The position numbers were made by a program, and so were the translations under genes. A stretch of DNA of 64,000 nt. Source: Streptomyces xanthii (GTDB lineage Bacteria; Actinomycetota; Actinomycetes; Streptomycetales; Streptomycetaceae). The DNA lies in NCBI RefSeq assembly GCF_014621695.1, contig NZ_CP061281.1, forward strand, positions 1,798,001-1,862,000, written 5' to 3'. Under the pieces are notes generated by a model. It ran no database searches. It saw only the letters and a program-made list of their open reading frames with translations, and was not told where the DNA came from. Of this stretch, positions 17,384-25,595 are shown one piece after another (the first letter of the stretch is position 1; each line of letters opens with the position of its first letter).

Positions 17384-18187
17384 TCAGCGCTTCGGCTGCG
17401 GCCTGACCGTGAGGATCTGCTGCGCCGTCCCGACGGGTCCTTCGACGTCGTGCAGGACCGTGCTGGTGACGCCGTGCCCCGCCGGGCCGAAGGTCACCGT
17501 CGTGTCGAGGCCGGTCCAGCGGCCGCGCGGCTGCCGGTGCAGGTGCAGCGTCAGATCGACGTTGGGGAACATCCACTCGTTCGGCGACTCGCGCACGGCG
17601 ATACCGTTCGCGGTGTCGACGAGGGCGACGAAGGAGGCGAGCGGGCTGCTCGGTTCGCCGGCCACGAGGTCGAGCGGCGTGGAGATCCAGGCGGTGGTCC
17701 GGCCGGGCCGCGGCGGCGCGAGGGGGCGGACGTCGATCGAGGCGATGTAGCCGCCGGGCCAGTGATCCGCCATCGGCCAGGGGGCGAGCGCGTCGGGCGG
17801 GGTGAGCGGGTCGGGTCCGCCACCGGCGACGGCCGTGGTGTCGGTGGCGGCGAGCAGCCAGGCGCGGGCGCGGACCACGGCGCGTCCGGCGATCAGGACG
17901 ACGGCTTCGAGGAGTTCGATGGTGCGGCCGGGCCGGACGGCCTCCACCCGGATCTCGCACTCGTCGAGGGCGAGCCGGCCGAGGATGTCGAAGCTGATCC
18001 GGGCGACGGCGAGCCCCACGGTCTCCGGGCGCGCGGCCAGGTGCCGGTCGATCGCGTGGACGACGAGGCCGCCGAGCGGGCTGAAGTGCTGCTCGTCGGG
18101 GTCCCAGGCGCCGCCCGCGTGCACGGTGGGCTTGTAGCGAAACGCGTCGATGGGCTCGTAGTAGCTGTGGTGACTGCCGGTGGACAA
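17384..18187 (-). CDS. Acyl-CoA thioesterase family protein (double hotdog)
   Basis: 267 residues in the TesB-like double-hotdog style. First half: YYEPIDAFRYKPTVHAGGAWDPDEQHFSPLGGLVVHAIDRHLAAR and VARISFDILGRLALDECEIRVEAVRPGRTIELLEAVVLIAGR. Second half: GEPSSPLASFVALVDTANGIAVRESPNEWMFPNVDLTLHLHRQPRGRW. The last segment (FPNVDLTLHLHR) is the fold's conserved closing strand. It should hydrolyse acyl-CoA or a similar thioester in the cytoplasm. The start is TTG at 18187 with AAGGGGAAG upstream; there is no ATG close by. It is divergent from beta-mannosidase with a 14-bp palindrome in between. Confidence 0.8.
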   Translation of the reverse strand: MSTGSHHSYYEPIDAFRYKPTVHAGGAWDPDEQHFSPLGGLVVHAIDRHLAARPETVGLAVARISFDILGRLALDECEIRVEAVRPGRTIELLEAVVLIAGRAVVRARAWLLAATDTTAVAGGGPDPLTPPDALAPWPMADHWPGGYIASIDVRPLAPPRPGRTTAWISTPLDLVAGEPSSPLASFVALVDTANGIAVRESPNEWMFPNVDLTLHLHRQPRGRWTGLDTTVTFGPAGHGVTSTVLHDVEGPVGTAQQILTVRPQPKR

Positions 18188-18287
18188 CGGACACTTCCCC
18201 TTCCTGTGGCGGACGCCGTCGCTCGGCCGGATCGCGGCCGGGGCCGGTGCCCGGCGACCAACGTAACCGAGCGGCCGCTCACGTGTA

Positions 18288-18301
18288 CTAGACCGGTCTA
18301 G
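18288..18301. promoter_or_regulatory. 14-bp palindromic candidate operator
   Basis: Perfect palindrome CTAGACCGGTCTAG in the 193-nt divergent spacer between the thioesterase and beta-mannosidase genes, 80 nt before the mannosidase ATG. The length and central CG fit a LacI-family site, and a LacI regulator is encoded two genes downstream. A partial copy (TAGACCGGT) also occurs at 16474-16482 before the GNAT gene, which would instead suggest a TetR-type regulator with several targets. Confidence 0.5.
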
Positions 18302-18380
18302 CAGCGGCGGGCTAGGTTGGCGCGCAGCGTCCGTGAACCGGTCGTGGCCCGGCCCTGGCCCGTCAGTTGGGAGTGGCACC

Positions 18381-20822
18381 ATGCAGCCCGCGCAGCCGTC
18401 GAAGCACACCGTTCCGCTCGACTCGGGGTGGAGCCTGGACCACGACGGGGGGCCGCTGCCCGCGCAGGTTCCGGGATGTGTGCACACCGATCTGCTGGCG
18501 GCGGGCCTGATCCCGGATCCGTTCATCGGCCGCGCCGAGCTCGAGATCGACTGGGTGGGGCGCCGCGCCTGGACGTACTCGCGGGACGTGGCTGCCGAGC
18601 AGACCACGGCGGACGAGCGGTACGAGCGCACGGATCTGGTCTTCGACGGGCTCGACACGGCGGCCCGGATCACGCTCGGCGGGCGGGAGTTGGGCCGGAC
18701 CCGGAACATGCACCGCGCGTACCGCTTCGACGTCACGAACCTGAGCGGGCCGCTGGACGTGGAGTTCGCCTCCGCGTACGACGAGGCGGAGGCGGTGCGG
18801 CGCGTGACGGGCGACCGGCCGAACGTGTATCCCGCGCCGTCCCAGTACATCCGGAAGATGGCGTGCGGTTTCGGCTGGGACTGGGGTCCGACCGTGGTCA
18901 CGGCCGGCCTGTGGCGTCCGGTCCGGCTGGAGCGCTGGTCAACGGCGCGGCTGGCGCGGGTCCGGCCCCTGGTGACGGTCGGTGGGGACGGCTCGGGCCG
19001 GGTCGAGCTGCGGATCGACGTGGAGCGCACGGAGCGGGGCGCGGACCGTGCGCTGACCGTGCGGGCCGATGTCGCGGGCGTCACCGTGACAGGTCAGGTG
19101 GAGGGTGACGGCGCGACCCTGGTGCTGGACGTGCCGGATGTCCGGTTGTGGTGGCCACGCGGCTACGGCGAACAGCCTCTGTACGAGGTCGCGTTGACGC
19201 TGCTCGACGGCGACGGCGGGACGGTGCTGGACGGCTGGGGGCGGCGGCTCGGCTTCAGGAGCGTCGAGATCGACCGGGCGCCGGACGAGCACGGCACGGG
19301 CTTCACGTTCGTGGTGAACGGTGTGCGCGTCTTCGTGCGCGGGGTGAACTGGATTCCCGACGACGTGCTGCCGTCCCGGGTCACGCCCGAGCGGTACCGG
19401 ACGCGACTGCGGCAGACGGCGGAGGCGAACGCCGATCTGGTGCGGGTGTGGGGTGGTGGGATCTACGAGGACGAGGCGTTCTACGACGCCTGTGACGAGC
19501 TGGGTCTGATGGTGTGGCAGGACTTCCTGTTCGCCTGTTCCACCTATCCGGAGGAACAGCCGCTGCGCGGGGAGGTCGAGGCGGAGGCGCGGGAGAACGT
19601 GGTGCGGCTGATGCCGCATCCGAGTCTCGTGGTGTGGAACGGCAACAACGAGAACCTGTGGGGCTTCCGGGACTGGGGCTGGGAGGAGGAACTCGCCGGG
19701 GACTCGTGGGGCGAGGGCTACTACCTGGGGCTGCTGCCGCGGGTCGTCGCCGAGCTGGACCCGACACGGCCCTACATGGCGGGCAGTCCGTGGTCCGGCT
19801 CCTGGGACCACCACCCCAACCATCCGGATCACGGCACGCACCACTCGTGGGACGTGTGGAACCGGGTGGACTTCACCGAGTACCGGGCCGATGTGCCGCG
19901 GTTCGTCGCCGAGTTCGGCTGGCAGGCGCCGCCCGCGCTCGCCACACTGCGCCGGGCGCTGCCCGGTGAGGAGCTGGCCCCCGACTCCCCCGGCATGCTG
20001 CACCACCAGAAGGCGGAGGACGGCAACGGCAAGCTCCGGCGCGGTCTGGCCCGCCATTTCGCGGTGCCCGAGGGCGACTTCGACCGCTGGCACTATCTGA
20101 CGCAGGTCGTGCAGGCGCGTGCCGTCGCCACCGGCATCGAGCACTGGCGCTCCCACCGGCCGCGCTGCGCGGGGACGATCGTGTGGCAGATCAACGACTG
20201 CTGGCCGGTCAGTTCCTGGTCCGCGATCGACGGCGACGGCCGCCTCAAGCCGCTCCACCACGAGCTGCGCCGCCTGTACGCGGACCGGCTGCTCACCCTT
20301 CAGCCCGGCGCGGACGGTCCGGTGCTCGTCCTCGACAACCAGTCGCCGGAGGTGTGGAGTTGCGCGGTGACGCTGCGCCTGATGCACGCCGACGGGACGG
20401 AGGCCGCGCGGGTGTCGCCGGACGTCACCGTGCCCGCGCGCGAGGTGCTGCGGCTGCCGGTCCCGGCGAGGGCTGTTCCAGGGGCGGGCTCGGCGAAGGA
20501 GTACCTGGTCGCGGACGCCGACGGGCTGCGCGCGCTCCACTTCGAGGCGCGCGACCGTGATTTCGCCTATCCGCGGCCCCGTTTCGACATCGCGGTCGAG
20601 AGCGTCGGCGGGACACGGGACACGGTCGACGTCGTCGTCAGCGCCCACACTCTCGTACGAGACCTGCTGCTCCAGCCCGACCGCCTTGCTCCGGACGCTC
20701 AGGCCGACCGGGGTCTGGTCACCCTGCTGCCCGGCGAGACGACGAGGATCCGGGTGCACGGCGCTCCGGACTGCGGGGCCAACGCGATCCGGGCCGCCCT
20801 CTTCTGCGTGGAGCCGGCGTGA
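18381..20822 (+). CDS. Beta-mannosidase, glycoside hydrolase family 2
   Basis: 813 residues of the GH2 mannosidase class. N-terminal jelly roll with VPGCVHTDLLAAGLIPDPFIG, immunoglobulin-like middle, then the TIM barrel. The acid/base is Glu424 in WNGNNEN and the nucleophile Glu511 in VAEFGWQ. GWDWGP and VWQINDCWPVSSW are typical mannosidase segments. No signal peptide, so it acts in the cytoplasm on imported beta-mannosides or N-glycan fragments. The ATG at 18381 follows GGGAG by 7 nt; a longer frame from 18333 is not supported. It overlaps the LacI gene by 4 nt (GTGA), which forms one operon. Confidence 0.93.
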   Translation: MQPAQPSKHTVPLDSGWSLDHDGGPLPAQVPGCVHTDLLAAGLIPDPFIGRAELEIDWVGRRAWTYSRDVAAEQTTADERYERTDLVFDGLDTAARITLGGRELGRTRNMHRAYRFDVTNLSGPLDVEFASAYDEAEAVRRVTGDRPNVYPAPSQYIRKMACGFGWDWGPTVVTAGLWRPVRLERWSTARLARVRPLVTVGGDGSGRVELRIDVERTERGADRALTVRADVAGVTVTGQVEGDGATLVLDVPDVRLWWPRGYGEQPLYEVALTLLDGDGGTVLDGWGRRLGFRSVEIDRAPDEHGTGFTFVVNGVRVFVRGVNWIPDDVLPSRVTPERYRTRLRQTAEANADLVRVWGGGIYEDEAFYDACDELGLMVWQDFLFACSTYPEEQPLRGEVEAEARENVVRLMPHPSLVVWNGNNENLWGFRDWGWEEELAGDSWGEGYYLGLLPRVVAELDPTRPYMAGSPWSGSWDHHPNHPDHGTHHSWDVWNRVDFTEYRADVPRFVAEFGWQAPPALATLRRALPGEELAPDSPGMLHHQKAEDGNGKLRRGLARHFAVPEGDFDRWHYLTQVVQARAVATGIEHWRSHRPRCAGTIVWQINDCWPVSSWSAIDGDGRLKPLHHELRRLYADRLLTLQPGADGPVLVLDNQSPEVWSCAVTLRLMHADGTEAARVSPDVTVPAREVLRLPVPARAVPGAGSAKEYLVADADGLRALHFEARDRDFAYPRPRFDIAVESVGGTRDTVDVVVSAHTLVRDLLLQPDRLAPDAQADRGLVTLLPGETTRIRVHGAPDCGANAIRAALFCVEPA

Positions 20823-21874
20823 ACGGCGGGCCGGGCGGCGGCATGAGCGTTGGCGGTCGGAGGGTGACCATCAGGGACGTCGCGGCGGCGGCCGGGGTGT
20901 CCAAGGGAGCGGTGTCGATCGCGTTCAACCACAAGCCGGGGCTGTCCGAGCCTACGCGCGAGCGGATCTTCGGGGTGGCGCGCGAGCTGGGCTGGGCGCC
21001 GGACGCGTCGGCGCGCAGCCTGTCGCGGCGCCGCACGGACACGGTCGGTCTGGCCCTGTGCCGTCCGGCGCGGCTGCTGGGCCTGGAGCCGTTCTACATG
21101 GAGTTCGTGTCCGGTCTGCAGAGCGTGCTCGCCGAGCGTTCTTGCTCGCTGCTGCTGCGGCTCGTCGGGAGCCGGGAGGAGGAGATCGGGCTGCAGGAGG
21201 CCTGGTGGCGCGAGCGGCAGGTCGGCGGGACGGTCCTCGTCGACCTGGACCGGGACGATCCGCGGGTCGCACCGGTCGCGGCGCTCGGCGTCCCCGCCGT
21301 CGCGGTCGCCCACCCGGATCTGGCCGGTGGGCTGCCCTCGGTGTGGCGGGACGACGTGGCCGCGATGGACGAGGCGGTGCGCTATCTCGCCGCGCTCGGG
21401 CACCGTCGGATCGCCCGGGTCGGCGGGCCGGAGCGGCTGGGGCACAGCGTGCTGCGCGAACGGGCCTTCGCCGGCGCGCTGGGCTCGCTCGGCCTCGACG
21501 CGGGGCTCCAGGTCTCGACGGACTACTCGGGTGGGGAGGGCGCCCGCGCGACCCGGGCGCTCTTGCTGCGGCCCGAGCGGCCGACGGCGATCGTGTACGA
21601 CAACGACATCATGGCCGTGGCCGGGCTCGGAGTGGCCGCCGAGCTGGGCCTCACGGTCCCGGACGACTTGTCGCTGCTCGCCTGGGACGACTCCCAGCTG
21701 TGCCGGCTGACCCGCCCGTCACTGTCGGCGATGAGCCATGACGTGCACGGATTCGGGGCGGATGTGGCCCGGGCGCTCTTCGAGGTGATCGAGGGGCGCG
21801 AGCTCGGCAGGGAGCCGGTGTCGCGCCCGTCGTTGACTCCGCGCGGGTCGACGGCGGCACCGCGGATTCCTTGA
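20819..21874 (+). CDS. LacI-family transcriptional regulator
   Basis: 351 residues. Helix-turn-helix RRVTIRDVAAAAGVSKGAVSIAFNHKPGLSEPTRERI at about 14-50, then the hinge and a periplasmic-binding-like effector domain ending in VPDDLSLLAWDDSQLCRLTRPSLSAMSHDV. It probably represses the beta-mannosidase operon in which it is the second gene, with a mannoside as inducer (inference). The GTG start overlaps the mannosidase stop codon; an ATG at 20843 is an alternative. Its candidate binding site is the 14-bp palindrome 80 nt upstream of the mannosidase. Confidence 0.9.
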   Translation: MNGGPGGGMSVGGRRVTIRDVAAAAGVSKGAVSIAFNHKPGLSEPTRERIFGVARELGWAPDASARSLSRRRTDTVGLALCRPARLLGLEPFYMEFVSGLQSVLAERSCSLLLRLVGSREEEIGLQEAWWRERQVGGTVLVDLDRDDPRVAPVAALGVPAVAVAHPDLAGGLPSVWRDDVAAMDEAVRYLAALGHRRIARVGGPERLGHSVLRERAFAGALGSLGLDAGLQVSTDYSGGEGARATRALLLRPERPTAIVYDNDIMAVAGLGVAAELGLTVPDDLSLLAWDDSQLCRLTRPSLSAMSHDVHGFGADVARALFEVIEGRELGREPVSRPSLTPRGSTAAPRIP

Positions 21875-21935
21875 TGTGCCTTGATTGTTGTTGATCGTCA
21901 TTGATTGTCGTTGACGACCTTGATGCTGCTCTGAT
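21871..21935. repeat. 10-nt phased TTGAT tandem repeat
   Basis: TTGAT(N5) recurs at 21871, 21881, 21891 and 21901, then TTGAC at 21911, TTGAT at 21920 and CTGAT at 21931. The period is exactly 10 nt for the first five. The LacI stop codon (21872-21874) lies inside the first unit, and the glsB-like gene ends at 21938, so the array is the whole spacer between convergent genes. No hairpin is evident. Confidence 0.8.
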
Positions 21936-21937
21936 GC

Positions 21938-22201
21938 TCAGCGTCGTCCCTTGAGCCGCTCCACGGCTGTGACCCCGACGGCGGCGAGCCCGACCTGCAC
22001 GGCAAGTTCGATCCAGTCGACGCCCCGGGTGTCGGCGACGCCGAAGGCGCCGGCGACGGCCGTGCCGACCAGGGCCGCGCCAATGCCGACGAGGATCGTC
22101 CACAGGACGCCGATGCGCTGACGGCCCGGGATCACCAGGCGGCCCAGGATGCCGATGACGATGCCGATCACGATCGCGGTGAAGATGCCGGAGATCTCCA
22201 T
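21938..22201 (-). CDS. GlsB/YeaQ/YmgE family stress-response membrane protein
   Basis: 87 residues with three membrane helices: EISGIFTAIVIGIVIGILGRLVIPG, VLWTILVGIGAALVGTAVAGAFG and WIELAVQVGLAAVGVTAVERL. The GRLVIPGRQ turn and the GxGAALVG motif identify the GlsB/YeaQ/YmgE (transglycosylase-associated) family, a small inner-membrane protein commonly induced by stress. Function unproven. It is a single gene, convergent with the LacI gene. Confidence 0.9.
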   Translation of the reverse strand: MEISGIFTAIVIGIVIGILGRLVIPGRQRIGVLWTILVGIGAALVGTAVAGAFGVADTRGVDWIELAVQVGLAAVGVTAVERLKGRR

Positions 22202-22316
22202 GACTGATGCCTGCCCCTCGTCGAGCCGCTACGACGCCCCGTGGGGATGGACGCGGCCGGGGCCCGGCGGGTTGAGCGGGCGCCGGGTCGGGCGGGGTCG
22301 GGGGCGGTCGGATCGG

Positions 22317-22535
22317 TCAGGGGTCGGGCTTCTCCTGCGGCGCGGGTGCCTGGTGAAGGTGGCGTGCCTGGTCGTCGTAGCCGCTCAGTACGGCTCTGAG
22401 CTGCTCCAGCGATTCCTCGGGGATGTCGGGCGGAGCGGACTCGACCACGTAACGGGCGGCGGCCACGAGGGCCGCGAACTCGAAGGCGTGGGCGGTCGCC
22501 CGCAGAACGCCGGGCCGGGCCCACTCCAGGCGCAT
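22317..22535 (-). CDS. Hypothetical 72-residue protein coupled to AhpD-like gene
   Basis: Starts MRLEWARPGVLRATAHAFEFAALVAAARYVVE and ends in a Pro/Gln-rich tail. GAAGGG precedes the ATG by about 6 nt, and the start is 2 nt after the stop of the AhpD-like gene, so it is co-translated. One helical stretch (AHAFEFAALVAAARYVVE) could be amphipathic; there is no clear membrane span. Not a family I recognise. It may assist or regulate the decarboxylase-type partner. Confidence 0.7.
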   Translation of the reverse strand: MRLEWARPGVLRATAHAFEFAALVAAARYVVESAPPDIPEESLEQLRAVLSGYDDQARHLHQAPAPQEKPDP

Positions 22536-22537
22536 GA

Positions 22538-22930
22538 TCAGCCCTTCGACGACAGGTATTCCTTGATCTGGCCGAGTTCCTTCTCGAAGTCGTCGTAGTC
22601 CTCGCGCATCCCGTTGAGGTAGGCGCTCCAGCCGAGGCTGTTCTTGGCGTAGTGGACGGCTTCCTGGATCTCCTCGTCCGTGGCCCCGAACAGCTTCGCG
22701 GCCTCGGTGTGGAACAGCGTGCAGTAACGGCACTTCGTCTCCGAGTGCAGTGCGATCCCGATGAGTTCCTTGTACTTGTTCGGGATCAGCGTCTCTCCGA
22801 GTTCGAGCTTCTTGAAGATCTCCCACTCGTAGTCCAGCAGGTCGTCGGGGATCGCGGAGAAGAAGTGAGGCACGAGCCCCAGCGTCTCCTTGATCTCCGC
22901 CTCCACCTCGCCCCGGTTACGTCCCGCCAT
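22538..22930 (-). CDS. Carboxymuconolactone decarboxylase (AhpD-like) protein
   Basis: 130 residues, all helical, with the redox motif CRYCTLFH in SETKCRYCTLFHTEAAKLFG. The CxxC and the His two residues beyond it are the AhpD/CMD catalytic triad, usually acting in peroxide or alkylhydroperoxide detoxification. The ATG at 22930 follows GAGAGGAAG by about 8 nt. The next gene on the same strand upstream is the ECF sigma factor, separated by a long hairpin at 22980-23008. Carboxymuconolactone decarboxylases are classic neighbours and likely targets of ECF41 sigma factors. Confidence 0.92.
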   Translation of the reverse strand: MAGRNRGEVEAEIKETLGLVPHFFSAIPDDLLDYEWEIFKKLELGETLIPNKYKELIGIALHSETKCRYCTLFHTEAAKLFGATDEEIQEAVHYAKNSLGWSAYLNGMREDYDDFEKELGQIKEYLSSKG

Positions 22931-22979
22931 GGCGACCACTTCCTCTCAGCCGAAGCGGAACCGGTTCTCCTTGTCCACG

Positions 22980-23008
22980 ATATGCCTGGGCGGGGGGCCC
23001 AGGCATAT
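22980..23008. promoter_or_regulatory. 12-bp inverted repeat between sigma factor and AhpD-like gene
   Basis: Perfect 12-bp arms (ATATGCCTGGGC and its complement) around a 5-nt G loop. It is followed on the plus strand by a direct repeat AGACGTGT-AGACGTGT at 23011-23026, read as ACACGTCT twice on the gene strand. There is no T-tract, so it could be a weak terminator for the sigma gene or an operator in the decarboxylase promoter. CGTC elements resemble ECF-type -10 boxes. Confidence 0.55.
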
Positions 23009-23065
23009 GCAGACGTGTAGACGTGTACCCGGCGGGCACTTGGCCCGGCCGCGCTCGGCGCCGGG

Positions 23066-24022
23066 TCACCACCGGTCGATCAGCGGTGTGTCCGGTGCGT
23101 GCCGGCGCCAGGCTTCGGTGAGGCGGGCGAGGCGGGTCGGGGCGGCGATGCCGCGTACGGTGGTGATCTTGCCGTCGGCGAGATCGAACGTCACCGCTCC
23201 GGTGATCCGGTCGCCGAGCACGAAGAGGACGGCGGGGGCGCCGTTGACGAGCGCGTAGTGGAGGGCGAGCGGGCCGCCGGCGAGTCGCCGCTTCGCCGGA
23301 GTGGGCTTCAGGCCCGCCCGTACGACGGCGGCGATGCGCGACGGAGTGTCGTACCGCAGCAGCTTCTCGGCGAGGCCGCCGACGCCGTCGGAGATCGCCG
23401 TCGCGTCGTCCGTGAGGAGCTCCACGAGTCGTTCGGTGCGTCCCGAGGAGGCGGCGGCGAGGAACTCCTCGATGATCCTGCGGGCGGCTGCCGGGTCGGC
23501 TTCGCCGCCACCGCGGCGGGCGGCGGTGACGCGGCGCCGGGCCCGGTGGAGGTGCTGCTGGCTCGCGGACTCGGTGATGTCGAGGATCTCGGCGATCTCG
23601 GCGTGGGTGTACGCGAAGGCCTCGCGCAGGACGTAGACGGCCCGTTCGACGGGTGACAGCCGCTCCATGAGCGTCAGCACGGCCAGGGAGACGGACTCGC
23701 GCTGCTCGAAGGTGTCGGCCGGGCCGAGCATCGGGTCGTTGTCGAGGAGCGGTTCGGGCAGCCAGGCGCCGGCGGTGCGTTCCCGGCGGGCCTGTGCCGA
23801 GCGGAGCCGGTCGAGGCACAGGTTGGTGACGACCTTGGTCAGCCAGGCCTCCGGCACCCTGATCCGCTGCCGGTCCGCGGCCTGCCAGTGCAAGAAGGCG
23901 TCCTGCACGGTGTCTTCGGCGTCGGTGGCCGAGCCGAGCAGCCGGTACGCCAACGAGGCGAGCCGACTCCGGCCGGCCTCGAACCGGCCGGTGTCGAATC
24001 GATCAGTGGCGGCGCTGTCCAT
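23066..24022 (-). CDS. ECF41-like sigma factor with SnoaL-type C-terminal domain
   Basis: 318 residues. Sigma-70 region 2 (FEAGRSRLASLAYRLLGSATDAEDTVQDAFLHW) and region 4 (LSPVERAVYVLREAFAYTHAEIAEILDITESASQQHLHRARRRV) are followed by a 120-residue SnoaL/NTF2-like domain (IIEEFLAAASSGRTERLVELLTDDATAISDGVGG ...). This long C-terminal extension defines ECF41, where it tunes sigma activity without an anti-sigma factor. None is encoded nearby. The expected neighbours are present: carboxymuconolactone decarboxylase downstream and an oxidoreductase upstream. The ATG at 24022 follows GGGGTGG. Confidence 0.9.
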   Translation of the reverse strand: MDSAATDRFDTGRFEAGRSRLASLAYRLLGSATDAEDTVQDAFLHWQAADRQRIRVPEAWLTKVVTNLCLDRLRSAQARRERTAGAWLPEPLLDNDPMLGPADTFEQRESVSLAVLTLMERLSPVERAVYVLREAFAYTHAEIAEILDITESASQQHLHRARRRVTAARRGGGEADPAAARRIIEEFLAAASSGRTERLVELLTDDATAISDGVGGLAEKLLRYDTPSRIAAVVRAGLKPTPAKRRLAGGPLALHYALVNGAPAVLFVLGDRITGAVTFDLADGKITTVRGIAAPTRLARLTEAWRRHAPDTPLIDRW

Positions 24023-24179
24023 GCGGACCACCCCAAACGGTGCGGTGGAAGACGAATCTGACCGGGCCATCTTGCCTGTATGAGCGGGGTGTTGAGGGAC
24101 CGGGTGACGCATTCGGAGGGAACGGCGGCGGCTCTGCCGACCGTGCGGCCGTGAGAGACCTGCGACGCCGACCGGGAGA

Positions 24180-25409
24180 CTACGCGACCGCCTTCTCGGC
24201 AGGCGCGTTCTCGGCAGGCGCCATCTTTTCGGGCGCGTTCTGCGGGGCCGCCAGCCGGTGCTTGCGCTTGGGCAGGCCGAAGGTGGGGTGCGAGGTGGCC
24301 CACAGCGCCATCCCGACGATGCCGTTCTTGATCCGCGCGGCCTTCCGGCCGCCCATGAACCGCGGCTTGGCCCGCCCTTCCTTGTCGACCATCTGCACGA
24401 TCCCGTCCAGCCGCCCGAGGCTGATGTGGTTGCCCACGTACTCCAGCTTGCCGTTCGGGATCTCACGCCCGGTCAGGCGCCCCACGACCGCGTCCGCGGC
24501 CTGCCGGCCCGTGTAGCCGGCCGAGGCGCAGGACATCGGCAGCGGCCGGCCGTTGTCACCGACGGCGTAGGCGCTGTCGCCGACGGCGAAGACGTCCGGG
24601 TGCGACACGGACCGCATGGTGCGGTCGACGGTGATGCGGCCGTCGTCGGTGACCTCCAGGCCGCTCGCGGCGGCGAGAGGACCGACGACGAATCCAGCGG
24701 TCCACACGGTCGCGTCGGACGCGAGGACGGTGCCGTCGGAGCACAACACCCGTGCGGCTTCCACGGCTTCGACACTGGTGTGCTCGACGACGGTGACGGC
24801 CAGGCGGGCGCAGGCCTCGCGCAGGTGGCCACGCGCACCGGCCGAGAGCGCGGCGCCGAGCTCACCGCGGGCGACCAGTGTCACCGACAGGCCGGGCCGT
24901 GACTCGGCGATCTCGGTGGCGGTCTCGATGCCCGTCAGTCCTTCGCCGACGACCAGCGCGCGGCCGCCCTCGCCCCGCTCCTCCAGGCGGTCCAGGCGCT
25001 CACGCAGGCGTCGTGCCGAGGGCCGGGCGGAGATGTCGAAGGCGTGCTCGGCGACACCCGGGACGCCGTGATCGGCGCCGTGGCTGCCGAGCGCGTAGAG
25101 CAACGTGTCGTAGCCGAGTTCGCCGCCGCCGTCGGCGTCGGCCACGGCGACGACCCGGCGGTCGGGATCGACGGCGGTGACGCGGCCGACACGCAGCCGT
25201 ACCGCCGTGCCCGCGAAGACGTCGGCGAGCCGGGGAGCCGCGATCTCCTGCCCGGCGGCGAGCTGATGCAGCCGCATCCGCTGGACGAAGTCCGGCTCCG
25301 CGTTGACCACGGTGATCTCGGTGTCGGCCGGTGCCAGCCGGCGCGCCAGGGTCCCTGCCACGTAGGTCCCCGCGTACCCGGCGCCGAGGACGACGATGCG
25401 GTGCTTCAT
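24180..25409 (-). CDS. NAD(P)/FAD-dependent oxidoreductase (NDH-2-like)
   Basis: 409 residues with two Rossmann folds. FAD-binding GAGYAGTYVAGTLARRL at about 9-25, then the NAD(P)-binding VVGEGLTGIETATEIA. The FAD-clamping GDSAYAVGDNGRPLP and SCASAGYTGRQAADAVVG near the C-terminus match type II NADH dehydrogenases and related flavoproteins. The terminal PKRKHRLAAPQNAPEK tail is low-complexity. It probably oxidises NAD(P)H at the membrane face, but the electron acceptor is unknown. It fits the oxidoreductase slot of an ECF41 module, and a TGTGA-N6-TCACA palindrome lies 75 nt upstream. Confidence 0.9.
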   Translation of the reverse strand: MKHRIVVLGAGYAGTYVAGTLARRLAPADTEITVVNAEPDFVQRMRLHQLAAGQEIAAPRLADVFAGTAVRLRVGRVTAVDPDRRVVAVADADGGGELGYDTLLYALGSHGADHGVPGVAEHAFDISARPSARRLRERLDRLEERGEGGRALVVGEGLTGIETATEIAESRPGLSVTLVARGELGAALSAGARGHLREACARLAVTVVEHTSVEAVEAARVLCSDGTVLASDATVWTAGFVVGPLAAASGLEVTDDGRITVDRTMRSVSHPDVFAVGDSAYAVGDNGRPLPMSCASAGYTGRQAADAVVGRLTGREIPNGKLEYVGNHISLGRLDGIVQMVDKEGRAKPRFMGGRKAARIKNGIVGMALWATSHPTFGLPKRKHRLAAPQNAPEKMAPAENAPAEKAVA

Positions 25410-25483
25410 GAGGTGCTCCCGTCGGTTCGCTTGCTGTCAGCGACTTGAGCGGGACAGCCCCTCGATCCCTGACAGAAACCTCA

Positions 25484-25499
25484 TGTGACCTGAGTCACA
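25484..25499. promoter_or_regulatory. TGTGA-N6-TCACA palindrome: Crp or Rex candidate site
   Basis: TGTGACCTGAGTCACA matches the Crp consensus (streptomycete core GTG-N6-CAC). Its length and outer bases also fit the redox sensor Rex (TTGTGAA-N4-TTCACAA), though the inner AA/TT of Rex is CC/AG here. It is 75 nt upstream of the NDH-2-like ATG. Rex commonly controls NADH dehydrogenases, so both readings are biologically sensible. Confidence 0.6.
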
Positions 25500-25548
25500 C
25501 CATGATGATTACGCACCACAGCACTGCCGACGGGAGACGAACGACATG

Positions 25549-25582
25549 CGGGTGCCGCCACGACGCGCGGTGGCGGCACCCG
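25549..25582 (-). terminator. Terminator hairpin after the RNA methyltransferase gene
   Basis: 13-bp perfect stem (arms 25549-25561 and 25570-25582) and an 8-nt loop, just beyond the stop of the RNA methyltransferase gene (25596) in its reading direction. There is no strong T-run after it, as is usual in GC-rich actinobacteria. Confidence 0.7.
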
Positions 25583-25595
25583 GAGAAACAGCAGG

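Noticed and set aside
18288..18301. CTAGACCGGTCTAG as a DasR site
   Set aside because: DasR sites have GGTCTAGACC; here the half-sites are in reversed order.
18188..19084. Upstream extension of the thioesterase frame to 19084
   Set aside because: It would run antisense into beta-mannosidase; the TTG at 18187 has a ribosome site and matches the family start.
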